Origin: Paenibacillus sp. JDR-2
GTDB taxonomy: Bacteria; Bacillota; Bacilli; Paenibacillales; Paenibacillaceae
NCBI RefSeq assembly: GCF_000023585.1
Contig: NC_012914.1
Location: 3,378,001-3,442,000 of the forward strand
Direction: 5' to 3'
DNA: 64,000 nt
The notes under the pieces were generated by a model. The model ran no database searches, was not told the origin of the DNA, and saw nothing but the letters and a program-made list of their open reading frames with translations. Position numbers and translations under genes: made by a program. Shown here piece after piece: positions 14,547 through 22,703 of this stretch. Numbering within the stretch: position 1 is the stretch's first letter; the number at the start of each line of letters is the position of its first letter.

Positions 14547-16628
14547 ATGAGATCAGAGATTCATCATCAGAAAGCAAAAAAGCGGGGACTATGGCAGAAG
14601 CTTGTCCTTCTTGTTATGATTGCCTGCGTTTTTACCGCCGTAGTGGGAGTTATTGCATTTAAATTGATGGTTGCGAGGCAGGATGTGTCCTTGCTGGAGG
14701 AGCCGCTGCCGGCCGCCACGATCATTTACGATCAGAACAACGAAGAAGCGCTTCGCATTTCGCCGAAAAAAGCCGAGGCTATCGGCTATGACAGCCTTCC
14801 GGAGCAATTAATTGAGGCGGTAGTCGCCGTAGAGGACAAACGTTTCTTCGAGCATAAAGGCACGGATTTGCAAGGGATTGGCCGGGCGATGATGACCAAT
14901 CTCACCAACGGCAAGACGGTGCAGGGAGCGAGCACGATTACGCAGCAGCTGGCGAAAAACGTATTTCTCAGCCAGGAACGAACCTGGACCCGGAAGTGGA
15001 AGGAGCTTTTGCTCGCAGAGAAAATAGAGAAGAATTACGATAAGCAGCAGATCATAACGTTTTACTTGAACCAGATTTATTTTGGCGAAGGGTCTTGGGG
15101 GATTAAGAAGGCTTCCGAGGTGTACTTTGGCATTCCGGTGAACGAGCTGTCGCTTACGCAATCGGCACTGCTTGCCGGAATTATCAAGGCACCTTCGGCA
15201 CTCTCGCCCTACAGCCATCCGGAGGAAGCGAAAGCCCGCAGAAACGTCGTGCTGAAGCTTATGAAGGATCAGGGCAAGATTGATCAATCGACTTATGAGG
15301 CTTCGGTGAAAAAGCCGCTTCATATTCAAAGCTCGAAGCCAAGCAGCAGCGACGCGATTAAATATCCGTACTTCATCGATCAGGTCATTCGCGAGGCAAG
15401 CCAGAAATATGGATTAACGGAAAATGAAGTGCTTCACGGAGGATTCCGGATCTATACGACTCTGGATATGAAGATGCAGGAAGCCGCCGAGCAAGTCTAT
15501 TCGGAGGACAGCCTATTTCCGTCGAGCAGCTCGGATCAACTGATTCAAAGCGGGGCCGTACTTGTAGATCCTAGGGACGGAGGGATCCGGGCTCTTATCG
15601 GAGGTCGCGGCGATCAACCGTTCCGCGGCTTTAACCGGGCGGTACAGCTGAAACGCCAGCCGGGCTCTACGATGAAGCCGATATCCGTATATACGCCTGC
15701 TTTGGAGCGTGGTTATACTCCGGACAGTACTTTAATGGATGAACCGGTTAATTTCGGAGGTTATCAGCCTAAAAATGCGGGCGGCAGCTATCATGGCGAA
15801 GTATCGATCTATGAAGCACTCATTCATTCTTATAACGTGCCTGCGGTATCGCTGCTTAATGAGATGGGGATTGATGCAGGGATGGAAGCCGCTAAGCGGT
15901 TCGGCATCGAGCTTACGGATGCGGACCGGACGCTGGGACTTGCTTTAGGCGGCTTGCAGGAAGGAGTCTCTCCGCTCGCAATGGCTGAAGCTTTTGGCGT
16001 ATTTGCGAATGACGGAACGCGGATTCCGGCACATTCCATTACTCGGATCGAGTCGGCTGAAGGGGAGACAACAGTCCAATTCGATTCCAACGGCAGCGTG
16101 AAAGTGACGGAACCTGCCGTTGCCCGGACGATGACTGCGATGCTTGAAGGTGTCGTCAAGGAAGGCACCGGTGATGTTGCAGCCCTCGGTGATCGACCAG
16201 TAGCCGGCAAGACGGGGACAACCGAAATGCCGGGAACCGGCGGAGGGATGAAAGACAATTGGTTTGTCGGGTATACGCCGCAGCTGGTTGGAGCGGTATG
16301 GCTAGGCTATGACCATACGGATGCCAGCCATTACTTAACGACAACCTCGAAGGCCGCAGCAGCCGTATTCCAGAAGCTGATGAGCGAAGCTCTTCAAGAC
16401 GAGCCTGTCATGACATTTGCGAACATGCCGTCGATTGGCAAGAAGCCAAAGGAGACCGAAAAAGCAAAGGAAGAGAAAGAAGAGAAGAAGGACAAGGAAA
16501 AGGACAAAGAAAAGAAAAAAGCGGAGAAAGAAAAGAAGAAAGAAGAAAAGAAGAAAGAGAAAGAAGATAAGAAGAAAGAGCCTCCAGGCAAAGGGAAGGG
16601 AAAAAAAGATAAGAATGACGATGATTGA
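14547..16628 (+). CDS. Class A penicillin-binding protein (PBP1A-type)
   Basis: A 693-residue bifunctional peptidoglycan synthase: cytoplasmic Arg/Lys-rich tail, one membrane anchor at about residues 20-40, GT51 glycosyltransferase (catalytic Glu96 in VEDKRFFEHKG; GASTITQQLAKN), then the transpeptidase. Transpeptidase motifs are Ser374-x-x-Lys377 (PGSTMK), SYN and KTGTTE. The last 60 residues are an almost pure Lys/Glu tail ending in GKGKGKKDKNDDD, which is longer than in most PBP1 tails and faces the wall. AGGAAG precedes the start. It overlaps the next gene by 14 bases. Confidence 0.95.
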   Translation: MRSEIHHQKAKKRGLWQKLVLLVMIACVFTAVVGVIAFKLMVARQDVSLLEEPLPAATIIYDQNNEEALRISPKKAEAIGYDSLPEQLIEAVVAVEDKRFFEHKGTDLQGIGRAMMTNLTNGKTVQGASTITQQLAKNVFLSQERTWTRKWKELLLAEKIEKNYDKQQIITFYLNQIYFGEGSWGIKKASEVYFGIPVNELSLTQSALLAGIIKAPSALSPYSHPEEAKARRNVVLKLMKDQGKIDQSTYEASVKKPLHIQSSKPSSSDAIKYPYFIDQVIREASQKYGLTENEVLHGGFRIYTTLDMKMQEAAEQVYSEDSLFPSSSSDQLIQSGAVLVDPRDGGIRALIGGRGDQPFRGFNRAVQLKRQPGSTMKPISVYTPALERGYTPDSTLMDEPVNFGGYQPKNAGGSYHGEVSIYEALIHSYNVPAVSLLNEMGIDAGMEAAKRFGIELTDADRTLGLALGGLQEGVSPLAMAEAFGVFANDGTRIPAHSITRIESAEGETTVQFDSNGSVKVTEPAVARTMTAMLEGVVKEGTGDVAALGDRPVAGKTGTTEMPGTGGGMKDNWFVGYTPQLVGAVWLGYDHTDASHYLTTTSKAAAAVFQKLMSEALQDEPVMTFANMPSIGKKPKETEKAKEEKEEKKDKEKDKEKKKAEKEKKKEEKKKEKEDKKKEPPGKGKGKKDKNDDD

Positions 16629-17220
16629 GATCAAGCAGCATTCGGATAAGGCGATTATCGTAGTCCATGAAATCTACGGATTGAATTCGCATATCTCATC
16701 GGTATGTACGGCATTGGCTGCGCATGGCTATGACGCGTATGCTCCGGATTTGCTCGATCGGAAGTTGCCTTTTGGTTATGAGCAGGAGCAAGAGGCCTAC
16801 GGAAATTTTATGGAGCATGCTGGATTCGATCAAGTATCTACAGCCATACTAAGATTAGCCGGTGAGCTGAAGCCGCAATATCGCCAAGTAATCCTGGTTG
16901 GGTTCAGTATCGGAGCAACCGCATCTTGGTTGTGCAGTACCAGCCCCGATATCTCGGCGGTGGTGGGCTACTATGGCTCCCGTATCCGCAGCTACGCGGA
17001 ACTGAATCCTGGTTGTCCCGTGTTATTGTTTTATCCGGAGACCGAGCCTTCATTTGACGTGGACCAATTAATGGATGAATTGAGGGTTATGAAGCAGGTT
17101 ATAACCCGCAAATTCAGCGGAAATCATGGCTTTGCCGATCCTTATTCAGCGCGTTACGTACAAGCATCGGCGGATGAAGCTTTTGCTCAAATGGTGGATT
17201 TTCTCGAATCCATTGGTTGA
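16615..17220 (+). CDS. Dienelactone hydrolase-family protein
   Basis: A 201-residue alpha/beta hydrolase. It begins with a strand leading to VHEIYGLN, has the nucleophile elbow VGFSIGATA (Ser in place of the Cys of classical dienelactone hydrolase) near residue 99, and a late His in NHGFADPYS near 180. The fold is complete but small, and the substrate is unknown. Starts at 16615 and 16621 both lie inside the end of the penicillin-binding protein gene, with only a weak purine-rich ribosome site, so translational coupling is likely. Confidence 0.75.
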   Translation: MTMIEIKQHSDKAIIVVHEIYGLNSHISSVCTALAAHGYDAYAPDLLDRKLPFGYEQEQEAYGNFMEHAGFDQVSTAILRLAGELKPQYRQVILVGFSIGATASWLCSTSPDISAVVGYYGSRIRSYAELNPGCPVLLFYPETEPSFDVDQLMDELRVMKQVITRKFSGNHGFADPYSARYVQASADEAFAQMVDFLESIG

Positions 17221-17245
17221 AATTCAAAAAAGGGTATGTTAAGAT
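17217..17245 (+). promoter_or_regulatory. Sigma-A promoter of the ABC-F gene
   Basis: TTGAAA (17217-17222), 17-base spacer, TAAGAT (17240-17245). The -35 overlaps the stop codon of the upstream hydrolase. Transcription would start near 17252, leaving about 255 bases of leader. Confidence 0.75.
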
Positions 17246-17251
17246 ACCTGT

Positions 17252-17506
17252 AATTTAAGGATTGGGGCTGAAAAAGATATGTAGGATTTTCTTGCGACGG
17301 TTTACGAGAATAAAACGAACGATAACGTTCTGTTTCGATTGTTTTATTTTTCTGTGCGCAAGAGAGTTACTACATCTTTTTCACTCAGGCGGATATCTCT
17401 TTCCGACCCGTTGGATGGAAATCCAAGGGCTGGATTTGCCGTATTCATTTGAGCTGTGAGAAAGGTAACTTTCTTGCAGCTCTTTTTGATTACAGGGGGG
17501 ATTCAT
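17252..17506 (+). promoter_or_regulatory. Attenuator leader of the ABC-F gene
   Basis: Long leader with an upstream hairpin-forming segment (AAACGAAC / GTTCTGTTT, about 17315-17338), a minimal ATG-TAG reading frame at 17279-17284, a longer 65-codon TTG frame (17262-17459) that ends inside the terminator stem, and a strong terminator. Ribosome stalling by an antibiotic in the leader could open the terminator. The layout matches leader-controlled antibiotic-response ABC-F genes; the exact leader peptide is not settled. Confidence 0.65.
17451..17487 (+). terminator. Leader terminator (attenuator) before the ABC-F gene
   Basis: Fourteen continuous pairs from GAGCTGTGAGAAAG (17451-17464) to its partner ending CAGCTC (17482), capped by a GTAA tetraloop and followed by five T. 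It lies 20 bases before the ABC-F start, so it must be bypassed for expression. Confidence 0.88.
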
Positions 17507-18985
17507 ATGTCACTGATTAATGTATCGAACCTTACGTTTGCCCATGACGGCAGTTACGATAATATTTTTGAGAACGTAAGCTTTCAGATTGATACTGACT
17601 GGAAGCTGGGTTTTACCGGACGCAACGGCCGGGGAAAAACAACCTTCATGAACCTGCTGCTTGACAAATACGAGTACAGCGGGCATATTTCGGCGAACGT
17701 AACGTTTGATTACTTTCCGTTCCGGGTAGAGCATCCGGAATATCTAACGACGGATGTCGTCGAGGAGATTTGTCCGGATTACCAGCAATGGGAGCTCATG
17801 CGCGAATTGACGCTGCTTCAGGTATCCGATGACGTTCTATACCGGCCGTTCAATACGTTGTCGAACGGAGAACAGACGAAGGTATTGCTGGCTGCTTTGT
17901 TCCTTAAAGAAGACAGCTTCCTGCTTATCGATGAGCCAACGAACCATCTGGACATGAACGCGAGGAAGCTGGTCAGCCAATATTTGAACGGCAAGAACGG
18001 TTTTATTCTCGTCTCCCATGACCGTACCTTCCTGGATCATTGCGTTGACCATATTCTCTCCATAAACCGAACGAATATCGAAATTCAGAAGGGCAATTTC
18101 TCTGACTGGTGGGAGAACAAAGAACGTCAGAATCAATACGAGCTGGCGGAGAATGATAAGCTGAAGAAAGATATTAAGCGATTGTCGGATGCGGCGAAAC
18201 GCACGAATAACTGGTCTCATGAAGTCGAGAAGACAAAGAACGGCACGAGAAACTCCGGCTCCAAGGTAGACAAAGGTTATATCGGACATAAAGCAGCCAA
18301 AATGATGAAGCGCTCGAAGTCGATGGAGCAACGCCAGCAATCGGCAATAGACGAGAAATCCACGCTGCTGAAAAATATCGAGTCTTCCGACAGCCTCAAG
18401 CTCGAGCAGCTCGTTTACCATAAGCCCCAGCTTGTGGAGCTGGAGCGGGTCTCGGTCTATTACGGCGATAAGGAAGTATGCTCGGACATCAGCTTTACGA
18501 TCGAGCAGGGGGAACGAATCGCGCTTTCCGGCCGTAACGGCTCAGGGAAATCCAGTCTTCTTAAGCTGATCATCGGAGAAGACCTGACTTATACCGGGAC
18601 TTTCCGCAAGGGAAGCAGCCTCAAGATCTCTTATGTGTCCCAGGATACCTCCCACCTGCGGGGCAACTTGACGGATTACGCTAGAGAACACGGAGTTGAC
18701 GAAAGTCTCTTTAAGGCTATTTTGCGCAAGCTGGATTTCTCCAGAATTCAGTTCGAGAAGGATATGTCTTCCTTCAGCGGAGGTCAGAAGAAGAAGGTTT
18801 TGATTGCGAAAAGCTTAAGCGAGAAAGCGCATCTTCATATATGGGATGAACCGTTGAACTTTATCGATGTCATCTCCCGCATGCAGATCGAAGAGCTGCT
18901 GCTGGAGCATTCGCCAACCATTCTGTTTGTTGAGCATGACCGGGCTTTCTGCGAGAATATCGCGACTAAAATCGTTGAACTATAA
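17507..18985 (+). CDS. Lsa-type ABC-F ribosomal protection protein
   Basis: A 492-residue soluble twin-ATPase with no membrane domain. The first nucleotide domain has Walker A GRNGRGKTT (about 41-49), signature LSNGEQTK and Walker B LLIDEPTNHLD. The second has GRNGSGKSS, FSGGQKKK and HIWDEPLNFID. The segment between is charged and long, matching the interdomain antibiotic-resistance loop. The opening residues (MSLINVSNLTFAHDGSYDNIFENVSFQIDTDWKLG in pattern) and the whole layout resemble the Lsa group, which displaces lincosamides, streptogramin A and pleuromutilins from the ribosome. Start 17507 is set by GGGGGG 10 bases upstream. Drug spectrum is inferred. Confidence 0.88.
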   Translation: MSLINVSNLTFAHDGSYDNIFENVSFQIDTDWKLGFTGRNGRGKTTFMNLLLDKYEYSGHISANVTFDYFPFRVEHPEYLTTDVVEEICPDYQQWELMRELTLLQVSDDVLYRPFNTLSNGEQTKVLLAALFLKEDSFLLIDEPTNHLDMNARKLVSQYLNGKNGFILVSHDRTFLDHCVDHILSINRTNIEIQKGNFSDWWENKERQNQYELAENDKLKKDIKRLSDAAKRTNNWSHEVEKTKNGTRNSGSKVDKGYIGHKAAKMMKRSKSMEQRQQSAIDEKSTLLKNIESSDSLKLEQLVYHKPQLVELERVSVYYGDKEVCSDISFTIEQGERIALSGRNGSGKSSLLKLIIGEDLTYTGTFRKGSSLKISYVSQDTSHLRGNLTDYAREHGVDESLFKAILRKLDFSRIQFEKDMSSFSGGQKKKVLIAKSLSEKAHLHIWDEPLNFIDVISRMQIEELLLEHSPTILFVEHDRAFCENIATKIVEL

Positions 18986-18992
18986 CGGAGTA

Positions 18993-19036
18993 AGAAACAA
19001 GGCCGCCTTTCGGTTTAGAAGGGTGGCCTTGTTTGA
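18993..19036 (+). terminator. Terminator after the ABC-F gene
   Basis: AAACAAGGCC / GGCCTTGTTT inverted repeat with a 16-to-18-base loop region; the trailing T-run is short. Confidence 0.75.
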
Positions 19037-19086
19037 TGGGAGATTAAAGATAAAGCCCCGTATGGACAACGGGGCAGAATTTACGA

Positions 19087-19115
19087 TTGCGTATCAAAAA
19101 AAATCATGCTATAGT
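19087..19115 (+). promoter_or_regulatory. Candidate sigma-A promoter of helD
   Basis: TTGCGT (19087-19092), 17-base spacer with an A-tract, TATAGT (19110-19115). It would give a leader of about 145 bases. Confidence 0.6.
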
Positions 19116-19185
19116 AATAAAACCTCTGCATGAGTATTTTATGTAATGGCGTAGTTAGAACATCTTATCTACACTTATATAATAT

Positions 19186-19250
19186 CATGCGGCGCATGCG
19201 GTTGTCAAACGTCAAACGTTTATTTTCGAGATTTTTTTAAAAATCGAGAA
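19186..19250 (+). promoter_or_regulatory. Three short dyads in the helD leader
   Basis: CATGCG-G-CGCATG (about 19188-19200), AAACGT-CAA-ACGTTT (about 19207-19221) and GATTTTT-TT-AAAAATC (about 19230-19245) follow one another before the ribosome site. They may be operator or RNA-structure elements; none matches a site I know. Confidence 0.4.
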
Positions 19251-19267
19251 GGAGTGTGTTTATAGTT

Positions 19268-21706
19268 ATGATGAAGAAAGAATGGGATCATGAGCAAAAT
19301 CGTCTTAATGAAGTGAAAGTGAAGCTGAAAGAGAAAATTACGGAGCTTGAACCGGAAGTCGATCAGCTTTACGGTCAGGCCTCGAATATACGCAGGCACT
19401 TCTGGGAGGAAGTGACGGTCAACACAAGCTCGGATGAGGATTTCGAAGAAACGTTCTTCAGCATTAATCAGCAGGCCGCGCTGTTATCGGAGCGGGAGCG
19501 GACTCACGAGAAACGGCGCCAGCAATGGAAAAGCCTGAAACGGCTTCAACAGTCTCCCTATTTCGGACGTATTGATTTTAAGGAGAGCGATATGAATGAG
19601 GCGGAACAGGTCTATATCGGCCTGTCGTCCTTCTTGGCATCGGACGGGATGAACTTCCTGGTCTACGATTGGCGGACGCCGATTGCAAGCCTCTATTACG
19701 ATTATTCTCCGGGTCCGGCTTCCTACGCGACGCCAGGCGGACATATTCACGGAGATATGGAGCTTAAACGGCAGTATCGGATAAAAGACGGAAAGCTCCT
19801 CAATTTCTTTGACGCGAGCGTAACGATAGGCGATTCGATGCTGCAGCAGGTGCTTGGCCAAGGCGCCAATAACCAGATGAAAAGCATCGTGGCGACCATT
19901 CAGAAGGAACAAAACGCGATTATCCGCAATGATGCCAGCCGGATGCTGATCGTGCAGGGAGTCGCCGGAAGCGGGAAAACCTCGGCTGCCCTTCAGCGGG
20001 CAGCGTATTTGCTTTATAAACATAGGGAGCGGCTTACGGCTGACCAGATCGTTCTTTTTTCGCCGAATCCGATGTTCAACAGTTACGTATCTACCGTTCT
20101 TCCCGAGCTTGGCGAGGAAAACATGCAGCAGACGACCTTCCAGGAATATTTGGACTACTGGCTTGGTTCAGCGATGAAGCTGGAGGATCCGTTTGAACAA
20201 ATCGAATACGTGCTTACGCAGGAGTCGGCGGTCGGTTACGAAGCGCGGGTTGACGGTATCCGGTACAAAGCATCCGAAGCTTTCCTGCATTCGCTGCAGA
20301 AGTACGCGGTATGGTTAAGCAAGGAAGGCATGTTGTTTAAGAGCATACGTTTCCGGGACCGCGAACTGATTACTTCGAAGCAATTATACGAGCAATTTTA
20401 CGGTTATGACGCGTCTGTCCGCCTGGCTAACCGGATTATCCTGCTGCAGGAATGGGTATTAAAGGAGCTGCGGAAATTTGCGCGCAATGAGCTGGCGGCG
20501 GAGTGGGTAGACCAAGAGCTTGATTACCTTGATAATGACCAATACGTGGAGGCTTACAGCGAGATCTTGAAGAGGTTCCAGCGCGACGAAGAGCTGTTTG
20601 ATGTTTCCGAACGTTATGCGAAAGCACTGGACCGAGCGAACAAGTTTACGAATCAAGGCGAGGATCAAATCTTCGACTTCTCCGAACAGCAGGAAGACCT
20701 GCTGCGCCAAATGATCGTGAAGGAGCATTTCAAGCCTTTGCGCAGGATGGTGAAGAAAATGAAGTTCGTAAATGTGAACGGTCTTTACTCGCAGCTGTTT
20801 GACGAAGAGGAATCGGCCTATAACCGTATGACCGAAGGTGCCGAAGTGCCTGCTAACTGGCCGGAGATTTGCAGGCAAACGAAGGAGAAGCTAGACAATC
20901 AGGAGTTGTTTTATGAAGACGCAACGCCTTATCTGTTCCTGAAAGAATTGATTGAAGGTTCCCGGATGAATACGGTTGTCCGCCATATCTTCGTGGATGA
21001 AGGCCAGGATTATTCGCCATTCCAATATGCGTTCCTGAAAAAGCTGTTCCCGAATGCCCGCATGACCGTGCTTGGCGATTTCGGGCAGGCGATCTTTACT
21101 CAATCTTCCAAGCTGGGGGGAGGAGATTCTCCGCTGCTTAAGTTATACGGAGAAGAGAACTCCACGCTTATCCCGCTTTTGCAGAGCTACCGTTCGACGA
21201 AAGAGATCGTGGAGTTCACTCGGCTCATGCTCCCTGGAGGCGAAGAGATTGTTCCGTTCGAGCGACATGGCAAAAAGCCGTTGATTACAACGGCTGGAAG
21301 CCGTGAAGCACTGCTTCGCCAGCTTGTTCACGATCTTGAATCGCTCAAGGCGGAAGGTAACCGTTCGATTGCCGTTATCGCGAAAAACGCAGCCGAGAGC
21401 AAGGAAGCTTACGAGGCGTTAACCTCATACGGAATGGAAGATATTCGCCTGGTAACGACGGAAACCTTAACCTTCGAATCCGGAATTATGGTTATCCCGG
21501 CTTATCTGGCCAAAGGCGTGGAGTTTGACGCCGTCGCAATCTATGACGCATCGTCGAAGTCTTATAACCGCGAAAGCGAAAGGAAGCTGTTCTATACGGC
21601 GTGCACTCGCGCGATGCATCAGCTAAACCTTTATATTTGCGGGGAATGGGCGCCATATCTGAAATCCTTAAGAAGTGAGCTATACGAGCTTCAAGCTTTG
21701 GAATAA
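19268..21706 (+). CDS. helD: RNA polymerase recycling ATPase HelD
   Basis: An 812-residue superfamily 1 helicase-like motor. A coiled-coil N-terminal arm (residues 1-70) precedes the ATPase. Walker A is GVAGSGKT at 231-238, motif II is HIFVDEGQDYSPFQ near 575, and later motifs (LLQSYRSTKEIVEF; KGVEFDAVAIYDAS; LFYTACTRAM) are intact. HelD strips stalled or DNA-bound RNA polymerase, and relatives confer rifamycin tolerance. The length suits the Bacillus-type class. Start 19268 is chosen since GAAGGAG lies 13 bases before it and is too close to the upstream GTG. It converges on a LysR gene with a 16-base overlap. Confidence 0.93.
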   Translation: MMKKEWDHEQNRLNEVKVKLKEKITELEPEVDQLYGQASNIRRHFWEEVTVNTSSDEDFEETFFSINQQAALLSERERTHEKRRQQWKSLKRLQQSPYFGRIDFKESDMNEAEQVYIGLSSFLASDGMNFLVYDWRTPIASLYYDYSPGPASYATPGGHIHGDMELKRQYRIKDGKLLNFFDASVTIGDSMLQQVLGQGANNQMKSIVATIQKEQNAIIRNDASRMLIVQGVAGSGKTSAALQRAAYLLYKHRERLTADQIVLFSPNPMFNSYVSTVLPELGEENMQQTTFQEYLDYWLGSAMKLEDPFEQIEYVLTQESAVGYEARVDGIRYKASEAFLHSLQKYAVWLSKEGMLFKSIRFRDRELITSKQLYEQFYGYDASVRLANRIILLQEWVLKELRKFARNELAAEWVDQELDYLDNDQYVEAYSEILKRFQRDEELFDVSERYAKALDRANKFTNQGEDQIFDFSEQQEDLLRQMIVKEHFKPLRRMVKKMKFVNVNGLYSQLFDEEESAYNRMTEGAEVPANWPEICRQTKEKLDNQELFYEDATPYLFLKELIEGSRMNTVVRHIFVDEGQDYSPFQYAFLKKLFPNARMTVLGDFGQAIFTQSSKLGGGDSPLLKLYGEENSTLIPLLQSYRSTKEIVEFTRLMLPGGEEIVPFERHGKKPLITTAGSREALLRQLVHDLESLKAEGNRSIAVIAKNAAESKEAYEALTSYGMEDIRLVTTETLTFESGIMVIPAYLAKGVEFDAVAIYDASSKSYNRESERKLFYTACTRAMHQLNLYICGEWAPYLKSLRSELYELQALE

Positions 21707-22590
21707 GCATCGGCCAGTTCCGAGAAGTACCGGGTGGTACAATCCCGAAACGAAGCGGCAGCTTGAGTCAGGTACCGTCCCTTGGGCCAATGAAGCGAGA
21801 TGGATCGTTCGCAATAGCCTTCCTTCAGGGGGATGGTGACCACGTCGGATCCGGTTGAGCCTCCCCAGGTGATGGCCGGAAGAAAAGCAAGACCTTGACC
21901 GGCCCGAATGAGACCGCGGACAGTGGCCGGATCGTCGCTTTCGAACTGAATGTGCGGAGTAAATCCGGCAAGCCTGCAGAAAGCATCCGTAGTCTCGCGC
22001 AGCGATTTGCCGGGAGGAAGGCTGATGAATCGTTCCTCTTTCAATTCCTCCAGGCTGATCCGGTCGCGCTTAGCAAGACGATGCTCGGAAGGCAGCGCAA
22101 CGACAATCTTCTCCCGCAGCAAGGCGACCGAATGGCAGCCGGGAGGAGGAACAGCGCCGTCTGACAGGCATAAATCGAAGTCAAAAGCGTGTTCGCTTGG
22201 CAACGCATGCTGAAGCAAATGGAATTGCGTATCCGGCTTGCTCTTGCGGTATTCGGCAAGGAGTCCCGGGAGGAGATGAGAGGAGACGCGTACATCCAGC
22301 GTGATGTATTCGGAAGGAGATTCAACTAAATCCTGCAGCTCTCGCTTCCCATCCTCCAAAGCTTGAAGCGCGATATCCACTTTGCTTAGAAAATGTATGC
22401 CATGCTCGTTAAGCCGGATTGATTTGTTGGTGCGCTCGAACAGCTTTACTCCCAGCTCCGCTTCGAGGGAAGCGATCGTTTTGCTAAGAGCAGGCTGAGA
22501 GATATGCAAATGCCGTGCAGCTTGCGTCATATGCTGCAAACGCGCGGTCGTCTGAAAATATTTTAATTGCAGGAGCTCCAATGGACTCAC
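21691..22590 (-). CDS. LysR-family transcriptional regulator
   Basis: A 299-residue LysR-type regulator: N-terminal winged helix (LKYFQTTARLQHMTQAARHLHISQPALSKTIASLEAELGVKLF) followed by a periplasmic-binding-like effector domain. It is divergent from the carboxylesterase gene with a 113-base gap, the classic layout for regulator and target. The likely targets are the esterase and its downstream neighbours. The effector is unknown. Its 3' end overlaps helD by 16 bases in the opposite direction. Confidence 0.93.
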   Translation of the reverse strand: MSPLELLQLKYFQTTARLQHMTQAARHLHISQPALSKTIASLEAELGVKLFERTNKSIRLNEHGIHFLSKVDIALQALEDGKRELQDLVESPSEYITLDVRVSSHLLPGLLAEYRKSKPDTQFHLLQHALPSEHAFDFDLCLSDGAVPPPGCHSVALLREKIVVALPSEHRLAKRDRISLEELKEERFISLPPGKSLRETTDAFCRLAGFTPHIQFESDDPATVRGLIRAGQGLAFLPAITWGGSTGSDVVTIPLKEGYCERSISLHWPKGRYLTQAAASFRDCTTRYFSELADAYSKA

Positions 22591-22622
22591 CTTAGCTTTC
22601 TTATTCGTTATAACCTGTAGTT

Positions 22623-22635
22623 TATAGTTGCTATG
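22623..22635. promoter_or_regulatory. Candidate LysR box between lysR and esterase
   Basis: Dyad TATAG-TTG-CTATG in the divergent gap, about 40 bases upstream of a TATAAT hexamer (22672-22677) that points to the esterase. Fits the usual position of a LysR binding site; no footprint evidence. Confidence 0.45.
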
Positions 22636-22703
22636 CCTAAATATATATTAGAGTTCATGGATTCTCAAGACTATAATGGTCACATCACAATACGGATGGG
22701 AGA

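Noticed and set aside
16335-16634. Hydrophobic Leu/Phe-rich reverse frames opposite the end of the penicillin-binding protein gene
   Set aside because: They arise from the complement of AAG/GAA Lys-Glu codons in the polypurine tract, not from a membrane protein gene.
17262-17459. 65-codon frame in the ABC-F leader as a normal protein gene
   Set aside because: The ribosome site is only about 3 bases from its TTG, the translation has no family look, and it ends inside the terminator stem. Kept only as a possible leader frame.
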